DNA from: CADEEN01 sp963751775
Lineage (GTDB): Bacteria; Pseudomonadota; Gammaproteobacteria; Burkholderiales; Burkholderiaceae_C
Direction of reading: 5' to 3'
Assembly: GCA_963751775.1 (NCBI GenBank)
Contig: CAVVVW010000020.1
Location: 7,350-71,349, forward strand
Length of the DNA stretch: 64,000 nucleotides
Shown here: in pieces, positions 28,707 through 38,759 of the stretch
How positions within the stretch are numbered: the first letter of the stretch is position 1
Layout: each line of letters starts with the position of its first letter
Position numbers and translations under genes: made by a program
Notes under the pieces: generated by a model
What the model was told of the DNA's origin: nothing
Database searches by the model: none
Seen by the model: only the letters and a program-made list of their open reading frames with translations

Positions 28707-29051
28707 CTAGGCCGAGCAACCGCTGCAGCCGCCGCTGCCGCAGGCCTTGGCCGGCTTTTCGGCGGCCTCGGATTCGGGGGTGAAGATGAAGTGGAACTGG
28801 CCGGGTTCGAGCTCGACGAAATCGAGCACGATGTCGTCCAGCAACGGCTGGCTGGGCGGCGCGATGAGCACGTTGACGCCGTGCACCTGCAGCGGCAGAT
28901 CGCCCTCGCGCGGCTCGTCGAAGCCCATGCCGTATTCGATCGAGCCATCGGGCGCCTGGCGCGCGGCGACGCGCAAGGCCATGTCGGCGGCGTCGCTGCG
29001 GGATGCGGCGGCGAGGATTTCCTGCGATGCGATCGAAGTTACCGAGAACAC
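28707..29051 (-). CDS. dsrR: DsrR, A-type (IscA-like) protein of the dsr operon
   Basis: 114 residues of the HesB/IscA fold (FSVTSIASQEILAAASRSDAADMALRVAARQAPDGSIEYGMGFDEP...GVNVLIAPPSQPLLDDIVLDFV). The first cluster cysteine of IscA (GCSG) is missing, as in other DsrR proteins, and the C-terminal CGC pair is replaced by a longer tail ACGSGGCSGCSA. The start is GTG 29051 with AAGGA upstream. Position behind dsrN matches the Allochromatium order dsrPNR. Confidence 0.8.
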   Translation of the reverse strand: MFSVTSIASQEILAAASRSDAADMALRVAARQAPDGSIEYGMGFDEPREGDLPLQVHGVNVLIAPPSQPLLDDIVLDFVELEPGQFHFIFTPESEAAEKPAKACGSGGCSGCSA

Positions 29052-29094
29052 GTTGGAGGTCCTTTCATCGGGAAACGAGGTTCGCCCTTGGTAC

Positions 29095-30507
29095 TCAGGC
29101 GGCGACGGCCAGCGGGTCCGCGGCGGGGGCCCGCAGCGTGCGCTGGCGGCGAACGAAGTCGACGAAGCGCGGCGCCCAGCCCGAGCCCGCTGCGCTGCGC
29201 AGGTGGGCATACGACGCCAGCAGGTTGTGCACCCGCACGCCGTCCTGCTGGCCATCGACGCCATGCCCGCGTCGCACGCGGTAGGCGAAGGACACGCCGG
29301 GGGCCAGGTTCTCGAGGCTCGAATGGTGGAACTCGTGGCCGCGCAAGGGGCTCGCGCCAGCGGCGGCCCAGGGCATTGCCGCGGTCTCCTGCAGCTCGAC
29401 ATAGCCGCGGCCGACGGGCCGCTCGTGCATCACCGCATCGCCGGGGATGGCGCCGACCATGCGCGCGCTGCGGCCGCGCCAGTGGATGCTGCGCGCCAGG
29501 TACATCAGCCCGCCGCACTCGGCGTAGGTCGGCAGGCCGCCTTCGATGGCCTCGCGCAGCGCATGGCGCAAACCGGCGTTGGCTTCGAGTGCCTCCATGC
29601 AGGTCTCGGGAAATCCGCCGCCGATGAACAGGCCGTCGATGGCGGGCAACTGCGTGTCGTGCAGGGTGTCGATCGGCACCAGCGCGGCGCCAGCGGCCTG
29701 CAACGCCGCCAGGTCGTCGGGGTAGTAGAAGCCGAACGCGCGGTCGCGCGCGATGCCGATGCGCAGGTCGGGTTGCCGCGGCGCAGGCGTGGCCGGGGCG
29801 TCGGCCGCCACGCCGGGCCCGGCCGATGCCGCGAGCGCACGCACCCGGTCCAGATCGACCTGCTCGCCGATCAGGCGGCCGATGGCCTGCACGCGACGCT
29901 GTGCGTCGTCGAGTTCGGCGCAAGGCATCAGGCCCAGGTGCCGCTCCATCACGGCCAGCCGTTCGTCCTCGGCCACGGCGCCGAGCACAGGCACGTCGGT
30001 GTAATGCTCGATCACCGCACGCAGCTTGGCTTCGTGGCGGGCACCGCCCAGGCGGTTCAGGATCACGCCGCCGATGCGGATGTCGCGCTCGAAGGCCTGG
30101 TAGCCGAGGATCAGCGGGGCGATGCCGCGGGTCATGCCGCGGGCGTCGATCACCAGCAGCACCGGCAGGCGCAGGCGGCGCGCCAGCGCGGCGTTGCTGT
30201 TGCTGCCGTCGAGCGCGAGGCCGTCGTAGAGGCCCTTGTTGCCTTCGACCAGCGCCAGCTCGGCGCCGCGCAGGCCGTCGGCGAAGCAGCGCACGAGCGC
30301 GGCGTCGTCCATCAGATGGGCGTCGAGATTGAAGCAGGGCCGGCCGCTGGCGCGCGCCAGCCACATCGGGTCGATGTAGTCGGGGCCCTTCTTGAAGGTC
30401 TGCACCACGCGGCCCTGATCGGCAAGCGCCCGCGCGAGCCCGATCGAGAGCGTCGTCTTGCCGGACGACTTGTGCGCCGCGGAAATCAGCAGGCGAGGGC
30501 AGTGCAT
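29095..30507 (-). CDS. dsrN: DsrN, siroheme amidase (CobB/CbiA-like)
   Basis: 470 residues. The N-terminal P-loop-like half starts LLISAAHKSSGKTTLSIGLARAL and has the KKGPDYIDPMW substrate motif; the C-terminal half is a class I-type glutamine amidotransferase with Cys nucleophile in YAECGGLMYL and a late His (HEFHHSS). In purple sulfur bacteria DsrN converts siroheme to its amide for DsrAB. ATG 30507 lies five bases after the dsrP stop. Intact. Confidence 0.92.
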   Translation of the reverse strand: MHCPRLLISAAHKSSGKTTLSIGLARALADQGRVVQTFKKGPDYIDPMWLARASGRPCFNLDAHLMDDAALVRCFADGLRGAELALVEGNKGLYDGLALDGSNSNAALARRLRLPVLLVIDARGMTRGIAPLILGYQAFERDIRIGGVILNRLGGARHEAKLRAVIEHYTDVPVLGAVAEDERLAVMERHLGLMPCAELDDAQRRVQAIGRLIGEQVDLDRVRALAASAGPGVAADAPATPAPRQPDLRIGIARDRAFGFYYPDDLAALQAAGAALVPIDTLHDTQLPAIDGLFIGGGFPETCMEALEANAGLRHALREAIEGGLPTYAECGGLMYLARSIHWRGRSARMVGAIPGDAVMHERPVGRGYVELQETAAMPWAAAGASPLRGHEFHHSSLENLAPGVSFAYRVRRGHGVDGQQDGVRVHNLLASYAHLRSAAGSGWAPRFVDFVRRQRTLRAPAADPLAVAA

Positions 30508-30512
30508 CGTCG

Positions 30513-31724
30513 TCAGCCTCCGGCGCCGCTGTCGGGCGTGCGCTCGTCGTGGGGGAGGAAGTCGAACAAGCGCACACCGACGGTGGTGATGAGAAACGCC
30601 ACGCCGATGCCGCCCAGGCCGAGCAACAGCTCCGGCCAGCGCGGCACATAAGCCCGTGACGGCGCCGTCGCCGAAGCTGCTGCGCATTTCGAAGCCCGGG
30701 AAGATGTCGAGCGGGAAGGCCTGGCCGCCGATGATGAAGACATACAGCCAGGCGAAGGCACCGAGCAGCACCAGCAGCGAGGCGGCAAGATTGCTGCGTT
30801 CACCGGCCAGGCGCGGGTGGAAGACCAGCAGCAACGGCAGCATCGATCCGAGCACGACGTAGCCGGCCCAGAACAGCGCGGCGAAGACGTCGCCGCCACC
30901 GCGGCCGAGCAGGATGAAGGCCTCGAAGCCGTCCTGGCGCGCGAAGTACAGGTTGGTCATGTGAAAGACCACCACCAGGTACAACGCCGCGGCGGCGAAG
31001 ACGCCCAGCAGGCGCATCAGGCGCGGCGCACGGCCGCGTCGAGCGTCTGGCCGTGCCAGGCCAGCAAGGCCGACTGCACGAGCAGGAACACCGCCAGTCC
31101 CCAGCCGAACGACATCACGATGAACAGCGGCGCCAGCAACGCCGACTGGTAGGCCTGGCGCGCGACCAGGAAGCCGAAGATCGAGCCGGTGCCGGTGGTC
31201 AGCGCGAAGCGCCAGACCAAGGCGGCGATGCCCACCGCCTGCGTGTAGCCGTTGAAGCGGCGTTCGAACATCGTCCACAGATAGATCGCGACGATGGCGA
31301 ACATGCCGCTGTAGAGGAACACGTTCCAGGCGAAGACCGAGCTGAAGTTGTAGTGCGTGGCGGCGACGATCAGGCGCTCGGGACGCCCGAGGTCGAGCAT
31401 CAGCACCATCAGCCCGCCGGCCAGCAGCGCCAGCGACAGCAGCGCCGACAGCGGCGCGCGCTGCTTGTAGACGCCGATGCCGAACACCGAGCCGATCGAC
31501 GCCACATTGAGCACGCCCGAGCCGGCGACGATCATGAAGATCGCGAACACATGCGGCAGGCCCCACACGACGTGGTTGTTCATGCCGGTGATGACATGGC
31601 CGCGCTCTTCCATCAGGTGCGCGGCGCCCAACCCGGCCAGCGTGACCAGGCCGCCGAATGCGAGCAGCAGATAGAAGAGTGCGCGCTTGCGCGCCGCTGA
31701 GTGCTCGTGGGTAGCAGCGTTCAT
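30513..31724 (-). CDS. dsrP: DsrP, NrfD-type quinone-interacting membrane subunit, interrupted
   Basis: Ten predicted helices of the NrfD family: ALFYLLLAFGGLVTLAGLGAAHLM at the N-terminus, LPHVFAIFMIVAGSGVLNVASI, then after 31017 RLLGVFAAAALYLVVVFHMTNLYFAR. A two-base insertion near 31017 and one base near 30652 break it. Correcting both gives 402 residues, the family length. As read, the first break forms a TGATG, so a genuinely split gene is possible but less likely. Works with DsrJ and DsrO across the membrane. Confidence 0.85.
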
Positions 31725-32525
31725 TGCGTCATCAAGCCCCTGGTAGCGCACACCGAGATCGAGCCGCAGGTCGGCACGCAGCTGGGTCGTCGCCGCCGCG
31801 CGCGCGCGGCGCGAGATCTCGCTGTCGGGGTCGTTCAGGTTGCCGAACACGATCGCGCCATGGCCGGCCTGGGTGCAGGCTTCGGCGCAGGCGGTGTTCT
31901 GCTGACCCTGGTCGATGCGGTGCACGCACAACGTGCAGCTTTCGACGCAGCCCTTGCCGCGCGGCACGTCGGGCTTCTGCTCGGTCAGCGTTTCGTGCAC
32001 GAACGAGCGCGCCTGGTACGGGCAGGCCATCACGCAGTAGCGGCAGCCGATGCAGGTGTGGCGATCGACCATCACGATGCCGTCGGCGCGCTTGAACGAG
32101 GCGCCCGTCGGGCACACATCGACGCACGGTGGGTCGGCGCAGTGCTGGCACATCACCGGCAGCGACGCGGTGCGCTGGCCTTTGATCTCCTTGATCTCGA
32201 TCTTGCGGATCCACTGCGCGTCGGTCGGCCGGGTCGGCGTGGCCAGGCCGTTCTCGGTGTTGCAGGCGCTGACGCAGTCGGTGCAGCCGCTGGCGCACTT
32301 CTCGGTGTCGATCAGCAGGCCCCAGCGCACCTTCGGGTTCGCGCCGGCCGACGGCGTGCCGGCGGCCGCTGGCGGTGTGGCGGCCTGCGCGACTTCGATC
32401 AGGCGCACGCCGCCGGCCAACAGCGTGCCGCCCATCGCGACCGCGGCCACGCCGAGAAAGCCGCGACGCGAGGCCGTGCCCGGCGTGGTGTCGGGTTCGG
32501 CGTCGCTGCGTTCGGCTTGACTCAT
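31721..32525 (-). CDS. dsrO: DsrO, Tat-exported iron-sulfur subunit
   Basis: A Tat signal (SRRGFLGVAAVAMGGTLLAGG) is followed by four [4Fe-4S] motifs: CASGCTDCVSACN, CQHCADPPCVDVCPTGA, CIGCRYCVMACPYQA and CVESCTLC...CAEACTQ. As read, the frame runs straight into dsrP. Removing one G from the GGGG at 31737-31740 gives ...YQGLMTQ and a TGA that overlaps the dsrP ATG, 267 residues. Periplasmic partner of DsrJ and DsrP. Confidence 0.9.
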
Positions 32526-32917
32526 GGCAGGCTGGCTGGCCAGGGCCAGCTGCGGCCGGGTTGCGTGGCAACCGAAGCAGTCGATGTGCACTGCCGCGTA
32601 GGCGTGGCAGCTGACGCAGAAGTTGGTTTCGGCCTTTGCAACGCTGCCGGTGGCCGGGCTGGCATGGCAGGCAATGCAGGCCTTGAGGCTGGCCTTGGCG
32701 CCGCGAATGCCGCCGCGCACCGTGGCGTCGCGCTGGTGCTTGAGCATCGCCGGATGGTCACGGCGCATGGTCGCCGGGTCGGCGATGCACTGCGTGCCGG
32801 CCCGGGCGTGCTCGATCACCGGTTGAGGTGTGCGGCCGTCGGCCGCCAGCGCTGGTTGCGTGCAGGCGCCACGGCCAGCACCAGTGCCGACAGATCCAGA
32901 AGCACCCGTGCGCGCAA
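32522..32917 (-). CDS. dsrJ: DsrJ, triheme cytochrome c of the DsrMKJOP complex, frameshifted
   Basis: Three heme motifs, CIACH, CVSCH and CFGCH, lie in a short C-terminal half after the conserved stretch HARAGTQCI...MRRDHPAMLKHQRD, whose Cys matches the unusual heme ligand known for DsrJ. The N-terminal membrane anchor (ARVLLDLSALVLAVAP) is in another frame: about two extra bases near 32825 separate them, and one more near 32540 hides the stop overlapping dsrO. Corrected length is 130 residues. The start is tentative (TTG 32917), just after the repeat element. Confidence 0.8.
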
Positions 32918-32920
32918 CCA

Positions 32921-33033
32921 AGCGGACGCCGCGGATCCGGCTTCGCCGGTCCGCTGGCGTCGCCCCAAGGGCCACGAGGTGGCCCGTTCCAGGCCAAAGG
33001 GGGAGGCGCCGAAGGCGCTTCGGGGGTGGGCCA
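32921..33033 (+). repeat. intergenic palindromic repeat, copy 1 (between dsrL and dsrJ)
   Basis: Shares with copies at 38671, 49847 and 61352 the blocks GACGCCGCGGATCCGG, CTTCGCCGGTCCGC and GGGGGTGGGCCA. Internal hairpins include CCGGCTTCGCCGG and GGCGCCGAAGGCGC. In the sense of dsr transcription it reads from TGGCCCACCCCC to CCGCGGCGTCC, the same orientation as all other copies relative to their operons. Confidence 0.85.
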
Positions 33034-34994
33034 TTACTCGCCGAGACCCATCTGGATGTAGCCGGTGGGGCAGACATCGGCGCAGATATGGCAGCCGATG
33101 CACTTCGTTGTAGTCGGTGTCGACGTAGCGGCCGGTCGTCGATTTCGCCTTCGGCACCTTGAACACGGCGGTCTGCGGGCAGTAGACGACGCAGTTGTCG
33201 CACTCGAAGCATTGGCCGCAACTCATGCAGCGCTTGGCCTCGGCCTGCGCCTGGGCTTCGAGCAGCGGCAGCATGCGCTCCTCGAAGTTGTTCAAGGCCT
33301 CGTCGGCGGTCAGGTTCACCATCTTGCGCTTGTTGCGCTCGACCCGGTTGAAGTGGCCGAGGAACAGCTCGCTGTGCGCAATGACGTAGCGGTCGGAGCG
33401 GTTGTCGTAGTTGTGGATCGCGCCCGTGCTGGCGTCGGTGCCGCGCAACGGCTCGTCGATCTGGGTGATCTTCAAGCCCTTCTCGATCATCTTGCGTGCC
33501 AGGTCGAAACCGTGCACGTCGATCTTCGGCCGCTTGTCGAGTGCCTCGCTGCGCAGCTGGCGGTCGATGCCGTCGGCGGCGATGGCGCCGTGCCCGATCG
33601 CGGTCGTGAGCAGGTGCGGGCGCACGACGTCGCCACCGACGAACATCCCGGGCTGGCCCTGCACCTGGTAGTTCTTGTCGGCAGCGATGACGCCCTTGCC
33701 GTTGTCGAGCGCTTCGAGCCCGGTGAAATCGACCGCCTGGCCGATCGCCGAGACGATCAGGTCGGCAGCGATGTCCTGCTCGGTGCCGGCGATCAGCTTC
33801 ACGTCGAGCTTGCCGCCGACGATCTTGGCCTCGCAGCGGGCCACGCGCAGCGCCGTGGCACGGCCGTCGGCACCACGGATCACCGCCACCGGCGCCAGCC
33901 CGTCGCGGATGGCGATGCCTTCGGCCAGCGCATGCTCGACCTCGTTCTTGCTGGCCTGCATCTTGTCGATGGTGAAGATCGAGGTCAGCGTGACCTCGGC
34001 GCCCATGCGCGCCGACAGCGAGGCGGCGTCGTGCGCCGCGAAGCCGCCGATCACGTTCTCGGGCCGGTCGCTCTCGTGCACCTGGTCGATGTGGCCCAGG
34101 CGCCGGGCCACGGTGGCGACGTCGATCGAGGTGTCGCCGCCGCCGATGACGACCACCCGCTTGCCGACATGCTGCATGCGCCCGTCGTTGAAGGCCTTCA
34201 GGAAGGCCGTGGCCGTGACCACGTTGGGCGCTTCGGCGCCTTCGACCGCCAACGCGCGGCCGCTTTGCGCGCCCAGGCCCAGGAACACGGCGTCGAAGCC
34301 GGTCTTGATGTCATCGAGCGTGATGTCGGTGCCGATGCGGCAGTTCATGCGCAGCGTGACGCCGAGGTCGACGATGCGCTGCGATCTCGGCGTCCAGCAC
34401 TTCGCGCGGCGTGCGAAAGCCCGGGATGCCGTAGCGCATCATGCCGCCGGCCTCCTTGCGCTCGTCGAAGATCGTCACCGCGTGGCCCTTCCGGGCCAGC
34501 TGGTACGCCGCCGACAGGCCGGCCGGCCCGGCGCCGATGACGGCCACCGTCTTGCCGGTCTGCTGGCTCGGCTTCGGGAATCCGAGCTTGTGCTCGATGG
34601 CCCATTCGCCGAGGAAATGCTCGACCGAATTGATGCCGACGAAGTCCTCGACCTGGTTGCGGTTGCAGCCCGATTCGCAGGGCGCCGGGCAGACGCGGCC
34701 CATCACCGAGGGCAGCGGATTGGCTTCGGTCAGGCGGCGCCAGGCGTACTCCTGCCACGGCACGCCGGCGGGGGGCTTCTCGATGCCGCGCACGATGTTG
34801 AGGTAGCCGCGGATGTCTTCGCCCGAAGGGCACGCGCCCTGGCACGGTGGTGTGCTCTGGATGTAGGTCGGGCACTTGTGCGAATGATCGGCGTCGAAGA
34901 TTTCCTTCTGCCAGGCCAGCGGCTTGGCGTCACCGTCTTTGAAGCGGCGGAAGGTCAGCGGCTTGGCGGTGCTGGTGTCGGGGGTCATGGACAT
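33034..34994 (-). CDS. dsrL: DsrL, NAD(P)H:acceptor iron-sulfur flavoprotein, frameshifted
   Basis: 652 residues after removing single extra bases near 34384 and 33106. N-terminal Fe-S region with CPTYIQSTPPCQGACPSGEDIRGYL, an FAD fold VAVIGAGPAGLSAAYQLA, an NAD(P) fold VVVIGGGDTSIDVATVARRL, and a C-terminal ferredoxin domain (CMSCGQCFECDNC and CIGCHICADVCPTG). DsrL takes electrons from DsrAB-catalysed sulfur oxidation to NAD(P)+. AGGAAG precedes ATG 34994. It lies between the inserted sqr and dsrJ. Confidence 0.9.
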
Positions 34995-35031
34995 CGGGAG
35001 ACTTCCTCAGAGGTTCAGCGATGGCGGGGGC

Positions 35032-36311
35032 TCACCGGCTTTCCAGGCGCTCGATGCCAAGTGCCTTGAGTACGAACTTCTCGAACGCCGGTTCGGTGGT
35101 GCCGTTCTTCATCTTGCGGATGAAGTACTTCTCGAACGCGATCTTGGCCAGATGGACCCACTTGCCCTTCTTGAACCAGTTCACGTTGCGCGGCGGGATT
35201 TGCGGCAAGGCCACGAAGGCGGCACCGGTGTCGCCCATGTCGGCCAGACAGATGGCGTTCCAGGTCGGCTTGGCGACGACGGCGCGGCCGCTCAGCTCGT
35301 CGGCGATGTTGTGCACGATCGCCGTGGTCATGGTCTCGATCATGTAGCCGGTCTTCGGCGCGCCGGTGGGCGACCGGCGTGACCTCGACCGGCGGAATGG
35401 CCACGCACACGCCGGCCGAGAAGATGTTCTTGTAGGCCTTGCTGCGCTGGAACTCGTCGATCAGCACGAAGCCGCGCGGGTTGCACAGCTTGGGCACCGC
35501 CGCCACGGCGTCCACGCCCTTGAAGGCGGGCAGCATCATGGCCAGCTTGAACGGCACTTCGTGCTCCTTCAGCACCTGGCCCGCGTCGTCGAGCTGGGTC
35601 ACGAACAGCTTTCCCTCCTCGACCTTGGTCGTCTTGGCGTTGGTGATCCACTTCATGTCGTGGCCGCGCAATTCGGACTCGAGCATGGACTTGCTGTCAC
35701 CCACGCCACCCAGGCCCAGATGGCCGATGTACGGCTCGCTGGTGACGAAGGTGATCGGCACCTTGTTGCGCAACTTGCGGCGGCGCAGGTCGGTGTCGAG
35801 AATGAGGGCGAACTCGTAGGCCGGACCGAAGCAGCTGGCCATCGGCATGGCGCCGATCACCACCGGCCCGGGGTTCTTGAGGAATTCCTGATAGCGCGCC
35901 CAGAAGGCCTCGGCGTGATCGACGGTGCAGACCGACTGCGTATGGCCGCCGTGCGGTCCAGCGCCCGGTACGTCGTCGAAGCTGAGCTTGGGCCCGGTGG
36001 TGATGACCAGGTAGTCGTAGGCTCAGGCTGTCGCTGCCGTCGAACTCGAGGCGGTTGTTGTCGGCGTCGATCCTGGTCACTGCCTTGGCGACGAAGGCGA
36101 TGCCCTTGCGTTCGAGCAGGGGTGCGATCTTCAGGACAATCTGTTCGCGCTTGCGCCAGCCCACGGCCACCCAGGGGTTGGACGGCGTGAACTGGAAGTA
36201 GTCGACCGCGCTGACGACGGTGACCTTGTGTTCCTTGCCCAGCTTCTCGCGCATGTCGTAGGCAGCGGGCATGCCGCCGAGGCCTGCACCCATGATGACG
36301 ACGTGTGCCAT
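35032..36311 (-). CDS. sqr: sulfide:quinone oxidoreductase inside the dsr operon, frameshifted
   Basis: SQR oxidises sulfide to polysulfide and reduces quinone at the membrane surface. FAD motif VVIMGAGLGGMPAAYDM at the N-terminus, YFQFTPSNPWVAVGWRKRE, and the three redox cysteines of the Acidithiobacillus-type enzyme: QSVCTVDH, ASCFGPAYEF and LCNPRGF. The C-terminal amphipathic region (KWVHLAKIAFEKYFIRKMK) is intact. Extra bases near 36022 and 35370 break the frame; correction gives 425 residues. It stands 20 bases after dsrK and 37 before dsrL, an unusual place. Confidence 0.92.
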
Positions 36312-36331
36312 GTTCTTCTCCAGTTGCTGAC

Positions 36332-37828
36332 TTAGTGGGGCTCGCCGAGCCGGATGGACTTGCTGACCAACTGGTGCACGCCGCCGACCATGCTCATGTC
36401 GAAGCCGTAATACGGCAGCACCTTGCTGAATTGGGCCTTGCAGATGGCGCAGATGGTGGCCATGAAATTGACGCCATGCTGGTCGGCGACGTTCTTCAGC
36501 GCTTCCATGCGCGGCAGCGCGCCCTTGACGCGCAACTCGAGCAGGTCGTCGGTCAGCAGGCCGCCACCGCCGCCGCAGCAGAAGGTGGCTTCGTGGATGG
36601 TGCCGGGTGCCATGTCGTGGAACTTGTTGGCCACGGCCTTGATGATTTCGCGCGGGATGACGAACTGGCCACCTGGCATCGACCCCATGCGCGAGGCACG
36701 CGCCACGTTGCATGAGTCATGGAAGGTGATGATGCGGTCGTCGTTCTTTTCCTTGTCGAACCGGATCGCGCCTTGCTGGATCAGGTCGTAGGTCATCTCG
36801 CAGATGTGCTGCGGCACCGGATAGCGCGAATCGAGCCAGTCGAAGGGTCCGATCAGGGTGTTCCAGAACGAATAGGCGACGCGCCAGGCATGGCCGCACT
36901 CGCCGACCACGATGCGCCGCACGCCCAGCTCCTGCGCCGCCTCCTTGACGCGCAGCGAGATCTTGTGCATCTGCTCGTAGTTGCCGATGAAGAGGCCGAA
37001 GTTGCCGGCCTCGCTGGCCTTCGAGCTCAGCGTCCAGGAAATGCCCGCCGCGTGAAAGACCTTGGCGTAACCGATCAGGCTTTCGACATGCGGCTCGGAG
37101 AAGAAGTCGGCCGAGGGCGTGACGAGCATCACCTCGGCGCCCGCCTGGTCGAGCGGGAAGCGCACGTCCAGGCCGGTTTCCTCCTTGGTGTCCTCTTCCA
37201 GGCCGGCCAGCGTGTCGGCCAGGGCCGGCTCGGGGATGCCCAGGTTGTTGCCGATGCGGTGCACCTTGCCGATGATCTCGTTGGCGTACTTCTGGCCCAG
37301 GCCGACCGAGTCCATGATCTCGCGCGCGGCCATCGTGACCTCGGCCGTATCGATGCCGTAAGGGCAGAACACCGAGCAACGGCGGCACTCCGAGCACTGG
37401 TTGTAGTAGGTCCACCAGTCGTCGAGCACTTCCTTGGTCATGTCGGTGGCGCCGACGAGCTTGGGGAAATGCTTGCCGGCGAACGTGAAGTAGCGGCGAT
37501 AGACGCCGCGCATCAGGTCCTGCCGCGCCACCGGCATGTTCTTCGGGTCGCCGGTGCCGAGGAAGTAGTGGCACTTGTCGGAGCAGGCGCCGCAGTGCAC
37601 GCACGAGTCCATGTAGACCTGCAGCGAGCGGTACTTGCCGAGCAGCTCGCCCATCTTGGCGACGGCGCGCTGCTCCCAGCCATCGACCAATTCGTCGGGG
37701 AAGCCGATCCGTGCCTGGATGATGGGCGATGCGACAAAGGGCTTGCTGTGCGCCATCGCGCCCACCGCCACCAGCGGGATCACCGGGTAGGGCTTGAGCT
37801 TGGGGGTCTCGAACGGGGCCGTGGCCAT
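36332..37828 (-). CDS. dsrK: DsrK, HdrD-like iron-sulfur subunit of DsrMKJOP
   Basis: 498 residues, intact. Two ferredoxin motifs, CVHCGACSDKCHYFLGTGDP and CSECRRCSVFCPYG, then CCG-type domains with ECGHAWR, HDSCNVAR and FCCGGGGGLL, which in HdrD-like proteins hold the special [4Fe-4S] site acting on disulfides or trisulfides. It is the presumed site where DsrC trisulfide is processed. Starts 15 bases after dsrM. Confidence 0.95.
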   Translation of the reverse strand: MATAPFETPKLKPYPVIPLVAVGAMAHSKPFVASPIIQARIGFPDELVDGWEQRAVAKMGELLGKYRSLQVYMDSCVHCGACSDKCHYFLGTGDPKNMPVARQDLMRGVYRRYFTFAGKHFPKLVGATDMTKEVLDDWWTYYNQCSECRRCSVFCPYGIDTAEVTMAAREIMDSVGLGQKYANEIIGKVHRIGNNLGIPEPALADTLAGLEEDTKEETGLDVRFPLDQAGAEVMLVTPSADFFSEPHVESLIGYAKVFHAAGISWTLSSKASEAGNFGLFIGNYEQMHKISLRVKEAAQELGVRRIVVGECGHAWRVAYSFWNTLIGPFDWLDSRYPVPQHICEMTYDLIQQGAIRFDKEKNDDRIITFHDSCNVARASRMGSMPGGQFVIPREIIKAVANKFHDMAPGTIHEATFCCGGGGGLLTDDLLELRVKGALPRMEALKNVADQHGVNFMATICAICKAQFSKVLPYYGFDMSMVGGVHQLVSKSIRLGEPH

Positions 37829-37843
37829 GGCGTGCGGCAGCTG

Positions 37844-38576
37844 CTACTTCTTGTCGTAGACGGCGGCCCAGGCAGCCAGGTGGCGCACCTCGCGCGAGGT
37901 GTCGGCCTGGTTGCGCGTCGGGCTGAAGAACAGGCCCGGCGCATGCAGCAGCTTGCTGATCGGGAACACCAGCATCAGCGTGGCGACCAGCGCAAGGTGC
38001 AGCAGCAGCAGCGGGTCAGTGGGTAAGGGCTGCACGTCGAGCCGCATCAGGCCCAGCATGAAGGCCTTGACGGCGACGATGTCGGTCGGCGCCACGAAGC
38101 GCATGCCCAGCCCGGTGACGCCGATGGCGGCCAGCAACGCCAGGTGCAGGTGGTCGGAAGGCGTGGAGATGTAGCGCACGCGGTCGACCAGGAAACGCCG
38201 CGCCCACAGGCCGGCCAGGCCCGCGACCATCGCGAAGCCGGCGTAGGTCCCGAACGCCTGCACCCAGACGACCGGCGTCCACACCGGCTGCTGGAAGTAG
38301 CGCAGGTGGCGCAGCAGCACCAGCAGCAGCGCGGCGTGGAACATCCAGCCGAAGAGCCCAGGTCCACTTGCTGGCCTTGAACAGGCTCTCGAAGAAGACC
38401 ACCTCGCGCGTCAGGCGCAGCGCCACGCCGGTGTTCGTGGTCGGCGCCGGCGTGGTCGGAATCTTCAGCGGCGCCGGCGTGGCGGCGTAGCGGCGGATCT
38501 TGAGGCCGACACCGATGACCAGCACCGCGGTGGCGATGTAGAACAGCGCGGCGTAGGCGATCGACAGCAAGCTCAT
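37844..38576 (-). CDS. dsrM: DsrM, NarI-like cytochrome b membrane subunit, frameshifted
   Basis: Five to six helices: an N-terminal SIAYAALFYIATAVLVIGVGLKI, then MFHAALLLVLLRHLRYF and a late His-bearing HLHLALLAAIGVTGL, giving candidate heme b ligands. One extra base near 38355 divides it; removal yields 243 residues, essentially the length of Allochromatium DsrM. It couples DsrK to menaquinone/quinone. Separated from dsrC by a repeat element. Confidence 0.88.
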
Positions 38577-38670
38577 GTGGAGACCCGCAAGCAATTCAGG
38601 CCGCGGGCTCAGGCCAACGCCTGGCCTGTCGCACCAACGCGCATTCAGTCGAACGCAGGCAGGGCAATCC

Positions 38671-38757
38671 CAAGCAGACGCCGCGGATCCGGCTTCGCCG
38701 GTCCGCCAGCGGCGCCCCCTTGAGGGGGAGCGGCGAAGCCGCTGCGGGGGTGGGCCA
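38671..38757 (+). repeat. intergenic palindromic repeat, copy 2 (between dsrC and dsrM)
   Basis: Contains GACGCCGCGGATCCGG, the hairpin CCCCCTTGAGGGGG, the hairpin AGCGGCGAAGCCGCT and terminal GGGGGTGGGCCA. It is the cleanest minus-strand copy and ends three bases from the dsrC stop codon, so it would lie directly 3' of dsrC in the mRNA. Confidence 0.88.
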
Positions 38758-38759
38758 CG

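Noticed and set aside
31017..32917. Apparent fusion of dsrJ, dsrO and dsrP in one frame
   Set aside because: DsrO starts with a Tat signal and DsrP with its first helix. One-base corrections restore ATGA overlaps at both junctions.
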